Below, piece by piece: positions 25,450-32,153 of a stretch of 32,153 nucleotides of DNA. The DNA is from Candidatus Zixiibacteriota bacterium. Its GTDB lineage: Bacteria > SM23-81. Numbering within the stretch: position 1 is the first letter of the stretch; the number at the start of each line of letters is the position of its first letter. The DNA lies in NCBI GenBank assembly GCA_030628225.1, contig DAOVRJ010000003.1, forward strand, positions 1 to 32,153. Reading direction: 5' to 3'. The notes below the pieces were generated by a model, which saw only the letters and a program-made list of their open reading frames with translations, searched no databases and was not told where the DNA came from. A program made the translations under genes and the position numbers.

Positions 25450-26862
25450 TTACAGGTTGAAGCAGACCACTTTTGGTTCGGTCATCTCGTAGATGGCATA
25501 GCGAAGTCCTTCGCGTCCGAGACCGCTGAGCTTGACACCGCCGAAAGGCATCTGGTCGATGCGATAATCCGAGGTGTCGTTGACCATTATCCCGCCCACG
25601 TCGATGCCCTCGATAGCCTGGAAGGCGTTATTGATGTTCTGAGTGAATATACCGGCATGCAGCCCGTACTTGGAGCCGTTGATGGTCTCGATAACCTGGG
25701 ACAGATCATCAAATTTAAAGAGGACCACCACCGGGGCAAAAACCTCCTCGGCAACAACCTTGGCGCTGAGGGGAACGTCAGCCAGGATGGTGGGCTGATA
25801 GACGGAGCCCTCTCGGATGCCCCCGGTCAGAATCTTGCCCCCCTGGGAAACGGCTTCCTGAACCCATGACTCTATTCTCTTGGCCTCGCTCTCCGAGATC
25901 ATAGGGCCCATTTCGGTTTTCTCATCGTGCTGAGGTCCCACCACCAAGGTTTTTGTTTTGGCCACGAACTTCTCCTGAAATTCATCATAGACTCTTGTGT
26001 GGACGAAGAGACGCTGTACCCCTATACAATTCTGACCAGCACAGCCAAAGGCTCCATCGACACAAGAAGGCACGGCCCTATTCAAATCAGCGTCTGCCAT
26101 CACGATGACCGCAGAATTGGATCCTAATTCCATACCTATTTTCTTCAAACCAGCTTTTTTAACGATCTCCAGACCGGCCTCCGGCCCTCCGGTAAAGGTG
26201 ATCATTCGCACCCGATCATCGGTAACCAGAGCGTCGCCGATCTCATTTCCATAGCCGGTGACGATGTTCAGACCTTTGGGAGGCAACCCGGCTTCCAGGA
26301 ACAGCTCGCCCAGTTTTAGAGCCACCAGAGGGGTCACCGTGGCTGGCTTAAGTACCACGGAGTTCCCGCTGGCCAGAGCGGGGCCAAGCTTGTGGGCCAC
26401 CAGGTTTAGGGGGTCGTTGAAAGGGGTGATCGCCCCGATGACCCCGATGGGAAATCGGTAATAGTAACCTCGTCTGTTAATAGAGCCGTCACGGCTGTCA
26501 AAAGGCAGCGTTTCACCGTTTATTCTACGGGCTTCCTCGGAGGCTACCGTGATGGTGGTAGTGGCTCTGCCCACCTCGAAACGAGCCTCGCGGATGGTTT
26601 TGCTTCCTTCCGAGGAAAGTGTTTTAGCAAAATCCTCCAGTCTCTGCTCCATCAATCGGGCCGTCTTGGCCAAAATGTTTATTCTTTCCAGCGTAGAAAG
26701 CTTTTTAGTCTCCCTAAAGCCTTCCACGGCCGATGTAATTGCGTCTTTCATGTCCTGGGAGCTGGCCGCTGGAACGGTGTCCACCAGAGAATTATCGTAC
26801 GGGTTCCTGACTTCGATCTTGTTCTCTCTGTCCACCCACTTCCCGCCTATCAGCATCTTCAT
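25450..26862 (-). CDS. Aldehyde dehydrogenase family protein (NAD(P)-dependent)
   Basis: PIGVIGAITPFNDPLNLVAHKLGPALASGNSVVLKPATVTPL; ITFTGGPEAG; MELGSNSAVIVMADADL; FGCAGQNCIGVQRLFV (catalytic Cys); EEVFAPVVVL. Confidence 0.93.
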   Translation of the reverse strand: MKMLIGGKWVDRENKIEVRNPYDNSLVDTVPAASSQDMKDAITSAVEGFRETKKLSTLERINILAKTARLMEQRLEDFAKTLSSEGSKTIREARFEVGRATTTITVASEEARRINGETLPFDSRDGSINRRGYYYRFPIGVIGAITPFNDPLNLVAHKLGPALASGNSVVLKPATVTPLVALKLGELFLEAGLPPKGLNIVTGYGNEIGDALVTDDRVRMITFTGGPEAGLEIVKKAGLKKIGMELGSNSAVIVMADADLNRAVPSCVDGAFGCAGQNCIGVQRLFVHTRVYDEFQEKFVAKTKTLVVGPQHDEKTEMGPMISESEAKRIESWVQEAVSQGGKILTGGIREGSVYQPTILADVPLSAKVVAEEVFAPVVVLFKFDDLSQVIETINGSKYGLHAGIFTQNINNAFQAIEGIDVGGIMVNDTSDYRIDQMPFGGVKLSGLGREGLRYAIYEMTEPKVVCFNL

Positions 26863-26912
26863 TAAACAACCTCCTTGATCAGGTAATTTGGAGAGCTATT
26901 ATTCTATTCAGA

Positions 26913-27959
26913 CTAAGCCAGGTTTACTGCGGAACGTTCACGATGAATGGAGAGCATATCAACCAAAATGGAAAAACCTGTCTCCAGTCTTCCGGCTCCG
27001 GGGCCCACGACGGTCACATTGCCCAATAGATCTGTGTCAAAGGTCAGCGCGTTGGTAACTCCGCCGACGCCGGCCAAAAAATCGTCTGCAGGCACCTTCT
27101 TCGGAGAAACCTCCGCTTGAACCTTATCGCCGTCACGCCATGCCCGGGCGATGAGCTTCCACCTTTTGTTCTCCTGATTTGCCGTTTCTATATCCTTCAG
27201 CGTAATACCGGTAATGCCCGTACAGGGCACGTCGGCTATTTTCAGGTCCCCACCCATGACCATGTTGGCGATTATCACGATCTTTGCCAGAGCATCCCAT
27301 CCTTTCACGTCAGCATCCGGTTTAGCTTCTGCATAACCCAGCTCCTGAGCTACTTTCAGCGTTTCCTCGTATCCTTTACCCTTCTCCATCTCACTGAGGA
27401 TATAGTTAGTGGTACCATTGAGGATACCCCGCACCTCACGGATCTCTGTACCGGCCAGGTTCTCCAGGGCAAAATTTAAAACCGGAGTGCCGCTGACCAC
27501 GGTTCCTTCATAACGAAAACAAACACCTTTTTGCCTGGCCAGCTTAACAAGTTCCCTCCCAAACAAGGCAGACGGTCCCTTGTTGCTGGTGATCACGTGC
27601 TTTCCACTCTCCAGGGCGGCGCGTACATGACTTGCTGCCGGCTCCCCAGTATCGATATCAGTATAGGATATTTCCACAACGATGTCCGCTCCACTTTCCC
27701 TGATGGTCTTCAGACTATCCCAGCCAGTAGTGGCTCCGGGATAGCCATCAATTCGTCCCGTTTCCCGGACCAAGGAAAGCAGTTTCTCCAAATCAAGTCC
27801 CTCCTCTAAATATATAGAACCTTTCATGATATCCGATATGGCCACCACAGAACACTCGAAATCATACTTCCGTCGCAACTGATCCCTTTTATTCATCAGA
27901 ATTTCGGCCAGTCCCTGGCCTACGGTGCCGAAACCAATAAAAGCTATCTTGTAGGTCAT
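26913..27959 (-). CDS. hom: Homoserine dehydrogenase family protein, no ACT domain
   Basis: KIAFIGFGTVGQGLAEIL; HVITSNKGPSALFG; VVSGTPVLNFALENLAGTEIREVRGILNGTTNYILSEME; AQELGYAEAKPDADVKGWDALAKIVIIAN. Confidence 0.9.
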   Translation of the reverse strand: MTYKIAFIGFGTVGQGLAEILMNKRDQLRRKYDFECSVVAISDIMKGSIYLEEGLDLEKLLSLVRETGRIDGYPGATTGWDSLKTIRESGADIVVEISYTDIDTGEPAASHVRAALESGKHVITSNKGPSALFGRELVKLARQKGVCFRYEGTVVSGTPVLNFALENLAGTEIREVRGILNGTTNYILSEMEKGKGYEETLKVAQELGYAEAKPDADVKGWDALAKIVIIANMVMGGDLKIADVPCTGITGITLKDIETANQENKRWKLIARAWRDGDKVQAEVSPKKVPADDFLAGVGGVTNALTFDTDLLGNVTVVGPGAGRLETGFSILVDMLSIHRERSAVNLA

Positions 27960-27979
27960 CGCACACTCTCCTCTTTGTC

Positions 27980-28591
27980 CTATTGATAAGCTTGTAATCT
28001 AGCCACGTCCGCGATGGCGGCCATGCCTTTAGAGAAGGCAGTCAGATTGGCCTTCAGCGTTTTGGAAGCCAACTTCTTTTTTATGATTCGACGCAGCCTG
28101 GTATCGTCTAACTCCAGCAGGGCTGCCAGAGCGCCCAGAAGAGCTATGTTCAAGGTACGCATATTTCCAGAGTTCCGGGCTATGTTCACCCCATCCACAA
28201 GTATCACACGTTTTGCCCTTCGGCCAAGTTTAGCCAAAATATCATCGGGGTAATCTCGCTGGCCGATGGCCACAGGCATGGGTTTCAGCTGCTGCGTATT
28301 AAGGATGATCTGCCCGTCGGGGCGCAGATATTCCACCCAGCGAAGCGCTTCCAGCTCTTCGAAAGCCAGCATTACATCGGCAGTTCCCTTTTCGATCAGG
28401 GGGGAATAAACCTTGGATCCATAGCGCACGTGACTGACAACGCTGCCTCCCCTCTGGGCCATGCCATGAACTTCGCTCTTCTTGACATCATAGCCGATAT
28501 CCAAGCAGGTCATGGATAGTATTTCACTTACTAAAAGAACTCCCTGTCCACCCACTCCGGCGATGAGCACATTTTTAGCATTACAGTTCAT
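27980..28591 (-). CDS. iorB: Indolepyruvate/2-oxoacid:ferredoxin oxidoreductase gamma-type subunit
   Basis: VLIAGVGGQGVLLVSEILSMTCLDIGYDVKKSEVHGMAQRGGSVVSHVRYGSKVYSPLIEKGTADVMLAFEELEALR. Confidence 0.85.
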   Translation of the reverse strand: MNCNAKNVLIAGVGGQGVLLVSEILSMTCLDIGYDVKKSEVHGMAQRGGSVVSHVRYGSKVYSPLIEKGTADVMLAFEELEALRWVEYLRPDGQIILNTQQLKPMPVAIGQRDYPDDILAKLGRRAKRVILVDGVNIARNSGNMRTLNIALLGALAALLELDDTRLRRIIKKKLASKTLKANLTAFSKGMAAIADVARLQAYQ

Positions 28592-28649
28592 GTCACATCC
28601 TTTTTTATTGATGGATGCCTATGTAAACCTGAGGAAAACCAATGGATTT

Positions 28650-29666
28650 TCAGATTTTTTCCAGCCAGGGCATCAGCGAGCGCAATTTCTTTCCCACCAT
28701 TTCTGCGGGATGGTCATCGTCCTGGTGAAGCATCCGGGAATAGTTCACTCTACCGGTGCGATTTTCAGCCAACCATTCCTGGGAGAAACGGCCGTCGCGA
28801 ACATCTTTTAAAATCTGCACCATTCTACTCTTGGTATCTTTAGAGATGATCATCGGCCCTCTGGTGATATCACCATAGCGAGCAATTTCGCTGATTCTGC
28901 TCCTCATTCCCTGGATTCCGTGGACGTAGATCATATCGGCTATTTGTTTTATCTCATGGAGACACTCAAAATAGGCTATTTCCGGCTGGTAACCTGCTTC
29001 TACCAGCGTTTCAAAGCCGGCCTTGATCAGGGCCGTCAAACCTCCGCATAGCACCGATTGTTCTCCGAACAGGTCCGTTTCCGTCTCTTCTGCAAAGGTG
29101 GTCTCGATGACGCCTGAGCGAGTACCCCCAATACCCTTGGCCACGGCCAGCCCAATCTCCTTTGAATGGCTGGTGGCATCCTGGAAAACGGCTAAAAGGC
29201 AGATCACCCCCATGCCTTGCTTATAAAGGCTTCTTACGAGCACTCCAGGGCCTTTGGGGGCCACCAACAGGCAGTCAACTTCCCGAGGAGGAATCACCTG
29301 ACGATAATGAACGCTGAACCCGTGGGCGAAAACCAGGGCGTCTCCCGCTTTTAAACTCGGTAAGATCTGATCTTTAAATATCTGGGCATGCAGATGATCC
29401 GGCATCAGCACAAGAATTACTTGTGCCAAAGATACGGCCTCCCGGGCAATTAGAGGATGAAATCCATCCTGCTGAGCCTTTCTCCAGGCCGGGCTACCTG
29501 GCAAATCTGCCACTTCCACATCCAAACCGCTGTCCCGCAAATTATTAGCTTGGGCGCTCCCCTGGGAACCATACCCGATGACCGCGATCTTTTTGTCGCG
29601 TAGGATATCCAAGCTGGCGTCTTTCTCATTGTAAATCACGGCCAATTTAAAGCCCCCTTTCGACAA
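28650..29666 (-). CDS. Ketol-acid reductoisomerase-like protein (divergent class I KARI)
   Basis: KIAVIGYGSQGSAQANNLRDSGLDVEVADLPGSPAW; FAHGFSVHY; VAPKGPGVLVRSLY; KGIGGTRSGVIETTFAEETETDLFGEQSVLCGGLTALIKAGFETLVEAGYQPEIAYFECLHEIKQI. Confidence 0.88.
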   Translation of the reverse strand: MSKGGFKLAVIYNEKDASLDILRDKKIAVIGYGSQGSAQANNLRDSGLDVEVADLPGSPAWRKAQQDGFHPLIAREAVSLAQVILVLMPDHLHAQIFKDQILPSLKAGDALVFAHGFSVHYRQVIPPREVDCLLVAPKGPGVLVRSLYKQGMGVICLLAVFQDATSHSKEIGLAVAKGIGGTRSGVIETTFAEETETDLFGEQSVLCGGLTALIKAGFETLVEAGYQPEIAYFECLHEIKQIADMIYVHGIQGMRSRISEIARYGDITRGPMIISKDTKSRMVQILKDVRDGRFSQEWLAENRTGRVNYSRMLHQDDDHPAEMVGKKLRSLMPWLEKI

Positions 29667-30747
29667 GTTCCCATAGCTCTCTTTCTCCAGATACTACCTG
29701 GAGTCTAATTCCAAAAGAGAGAAGGGGAATTGCCACCTTTCCCATGACTGGCAGTCGCACCTCATCCTTTTCGGTGGTTACCACATACTGGGCACCAGCC
29801 TCACGAGCAAGGCAGATTACCTGCTCCAATTCTTCTCGTCGGTAAGGATGATGATCAGGGAAACGAACACTCTCGATCAGCCGGACACCTGTTTGCTCAA
29901 GTGATCGCTCAAAAGAGCTTGGATTTCCGATGCCGGACATGGCCAGGACCTGCTTTCCTCGCAAGGATTCCAGGTCCAGTTGCTCACCGGAATGAACGTC
30001 TCGCAAGCTCATCGGCTCACATTCGCTCTGAACTACGATGGCATTTGGACATATCTGATGAAGAAAGTCCACCAGCTCTCCAACACCATCGGCCTGGTTC
30101 ACCCTTGTTAAAACGAACAGCTGAGCCCAGCGCAGAGCTTTTACTTTCTCCCTGAGGATGCCCGCAGGAAAAACCCGTCCATTACCAAAGGGACATGTGG
30201 CGTCGATGACTACCAGTTCCACTTCCCTGGCCAGCCGGAGGTGCTGGAACCCATCATCGAGAATCAATATTCTTGGCCGGAACATCTCCACGGCAACTCT
30301 TCCCCCGGCTATCCGATCTGCACACACCACAACGGGAACTTTTGGCAGAGATCGGGACATCATAAGAGGCTCGTCCCCTACATCTTGCCATTTACCATTT
30401 CCGCCTACCAAAACCCTATGACCGCGGCTAGTCCGGCCATATCCTCGGGTTAAGATGGCCACCCCTATTCCCCTGCCGGCCAGATTATCGGCCAGCAGAT
30501 TAACCAACGGCGTTTTCCCCGTTCCTCCCATAGAGATATTTCCCACGCTGATAACCCGGGCCCCTACGCGGTGTGTTTTTAAAATTCCGCTCCGGTATAG
30601 AACCCTGCGCAGGTGAACGATCGCGGATACTGGCACTGCCACAAAATAACATAGACAACGCGTTAGAGCAGGTAAAAACCCGTTTTTTCTTTCCAGGACC
30701 GCTCGTATCCAAATTTTTCGCCATTTGCTTGATAAGGAAATTCGCAT
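29647..30747 (-). CDS. lpxK: Tetraacyldisaccharide 4'-kinase
   Basis: VISVGNISMGGTGKTPLVNLLADNLAGRGIGVAILTRGYGR; GDEPLMMSRSLPKVPVVVCADRIAGG; ILDDGFQHLRLAREVELVVIDA. Confidence 0.95.
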   Translation of the reverse strand: MRISLSSKWRKIWIRAVLERKNGFLPALTRCLCYFVAVPVSAIVHLRRVLYRSGILKTHRVGARVISVGNISMGGTGKTPLVNLLADNLAGRGIGVAILTRGYGRTSRGHRVLVGGNGKWQDVGDEPLMMSRSLPKVPVVVCADRIAGGRVAVEMFRPRILILDDGFQHLRLAREVELVVIDATCPFGNGRVFPAGILREKVKALRWAQLFVLTRVNQADGVGELVDFLHQICPNAIVVQSECEPMSLRDVHSGEQLDLESLRGKQVLAMSGIGNPSSFERSLEQTGVRLIESVRFPDHHPYRREELEQVICLAREAGAQYVVTTEKDEVRLPVMGKVAIPLLSFGIRLQVVSGERELWELVERGL

Positions 30748-30749
30748 GG

Positions 30750-32030
30750 TTAGCTACACAGCTTTTCCTCTAATGCTTCAGCTGTTCTTTCGGAGCTCCC
30801 CTGCCCCTTCAGGACCACCTTCAGAGCAGCCTTTCCTCTCCGGTTGCGCTCTTCATCTGAGCAGAATATACGCGAGACAGCTTGCTGCAACTGTGTTTCA
30901 TCCCTCACCTGCATGCCGCCACCGGTTTCCATAAGCATACGGGCGCTTTTACGGCAGTTTTCCATGTGCGGACCAAATAGAACAGGGATACCATAGGATG
31001 CCGGCTCCAGGGGATTATGTCCTCCATAAGGCAACAAACTGCCACCCACAAAGGCCACGTCGGCTGTAGAATAAAGTCTCATTAGCTGACCCATATTATC
31101 CACAACCAGAACATTCCATGAAATGCAAGAAAGCCCTTCCAGTTGACTGTATCTTCGCACCTTCAAACCTTTAGCACGTATAATACGCGTCACCTTTCCT
31201 GCCCTTTTCACATGCCGTGGAGCTACGATTGCCCTAAATAAATCGTTGCCGGCCATAATTCCTGAAATAGCCTCCGCAATCTTCTCCTCCTCCCCCGGGC
31301 GCGTGCTCCCAGCCACCAGCACCTTCGTTCCATCCGGTATTCCCAGCGAGCTGCGCACCAGATCTCGCTCCCCGCGCATCTGGGAGTCTACCAGCAGATC
31401 TCCCTTGAAGTTGCCCGTAACCTTAACTCGTGAGCTCTCAGCGCCCAACACGCGAAACCTCTGCGAGTCCTGCTCTGTTTGGACACAGATCATCTCCATG
31501 CAAGCAAGGGTTTTAGACATGAGCCCCTTAAACACCAGATAACGAGATAAGCTACGCTCAGACATCCGGCCGTTGATCAGAGCCACTTTTGTGCCCCTTC
31601 GGCGGGCCTGCCAAATTAAATTAGGCCATAGCTCTGTCTCCGCCAACAGTAAGATCTGCGGCTTAGCGATTTTTAGGACTCGCTTTACTATAAAGGAAAG
31701 ATCTATGGGAAGGTAAAAAACTCGCCGAATTTCTCCCTTCAATTGAGCGGCTCGCTCCCGTCCCGCCCGTGTGGTAACGGAGAGGATGAACAGTTGCTCA
31801 GGAAATCTTCGCCGCAGTGACGGAAGAAAGGCGGCCAAACTGTTCACCTCCCCAACCGAGGCGGCATGGATCCAAAGAGTAGGGCGCGATTTCACGCTGC
31901 CAAATATGTCTCTCGGCCACAGTCCTAACCTTTCTTTCAGACCGTGGCCCCCTAACAGAACTTTAGGCAACAGATATGGAAGAGCAAGCAGCAATGCTAT
32001 GGATAGAGCCATATCATAGAGGAACAGCAT
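30750..32030 (-). CDS. waaA: 3-deoxy-D-manno-octulosonic acid (Kdo) transferase
   Basis: LWIHAASVGEVNSLAAFLPSLRRRFP; AETELWPNLIWQARRRGTKVALINGRMSERS; FVGGSLLPYGGHNPLEPASYGIPVLFGPHMEN. Confidence 0.95.
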   Translation of the reverse strand: MLFLYDMALSIALLLALPYLLPKVLLGGHGLKERLGLWPRDIFGSVKSRPTLWIHAASVGEVNSLAAFLPSLRRRFPEQLFILSVTTRAGRERAAQLKGEIRRVFYLPIDLSFIVKRVLKIAKPQILLLAETELWPNLIWQARRRGTKVALINGRMSERSLSRYLVFKGLMSKTLACMEMICVQTEQDSQRFRVLGAESSRVKVTGNFKGDLLVDSQMRGERDLVRSSLGIPDGTKVLVAGSTRPGEEEKIAEAISGIMAGNDLFRAIVAPRHVKRAGKVTRIIRAKGLKVRRYSQLEGLSCISWNVLVVDNMGQLMRLYSTADVAFVGGSLLPYGGHNPLEPASYGIPVLFGPHMENCRKSARMLMETGGGMQVRDETQLQQAVSRIFCSDEERNRRGKAALKVVLKGQGSSERTAEALEEKLCS

Positions 32031-32033
32031 GCT

Positions 32034-32153
32034 TCACCGAATCCGAGTTCTCTGGAAGAAATTGTCTGCCTTATGGGTTAGCTCCTGAAGAGCCCTCTCA
32101 AGCTCTACCCTTTTTGCCTCGACATCTTCTCCGCAGATCTTCCTGGGCACGCA
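32034..32153 (-). CDS. C-terminal end of an upstream protein, probably DUF374-type lysophospholipid acyltransferase (5' part off-window)
   Basis: Reverse-strand open frame ...CVPRKICGEDVEAKRVELERALQELTHKADNFFQRTRIR*; the ending and position next to waaA fit DUF374 proteins. Confidence 0.4.
   Translation of the reverse strand, partial: CVPRKICGEDVEAKRVELERALQELTHKADNFFQRTRIR

Noticed and set aside
1-32153. CRISPR arrays, tRNA/rRNA genes, transposases, phage or toxin-antitoxin modules
   Set aside because: None seen by reading: no regularly spaced repeats, tRNA-like cloverleaf with TTCGA loop, integrase/transposase motifs or terminal inverted repeats. Not an exhaustive computational search.

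Overview
This 32 kb bacterial window has essentially all supportable genes on the minus strand. In map order they are: leuS (3' end off-window), asnS, a tandem universal stress protein, a Na/Pi-cotransporter-family protein, rpsA (six S1 domains), plsC, cmk, rluB, scpB, scpA, trpS, an HNH endonuclease, an SH3/NlpC-P60 hydrolase, a TonB-dependent receptor, two tandem YncE-like beta-propeller secreted proteins, a second TonB-dependent receptor, a cobalamin riboswitch, a membrane protein resembling an ECF S-component, and a second cobalamin riboswitch. A second run then reads (minus strand) DUF374-like acyltransferase end, waaA, lpxK, a divergent ketol-acid reductoisomerase (KARI), an iorB-like subunit, homoserine dehydrogenase, aldehyde dehydrogenase, a U32-like TIM-barrel protein and a TPR-like lipoprotein, ending at a strong terminator. 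Most of it is housekeeping. The most interesting part is about 14.5-23.6 kb: a candidate cobalamin capture/import locus. It has two B12 riboswitches in series, with the ECF-S-like gene under one and a BtuB-like receptor plus two BtuG-reminiscent beta-propellers under the other. One propeller is fused to an extra beta-rich domain and a YPNPFN-type (T9SS/FlgD-like) C-terminal domain. Second is the KARI-like gene, which has altered cofactor-loop and active-site motifs and sits in an unusual metabolic cluster. The YPNPFN C-terminal domain, LPS genes and CarboxypepD_reg-TonB receptor suggest an FCB-group (Bacteroidota-related candidate phylum) organism; this is inference. All family calls come from reading motifs, with no database search.
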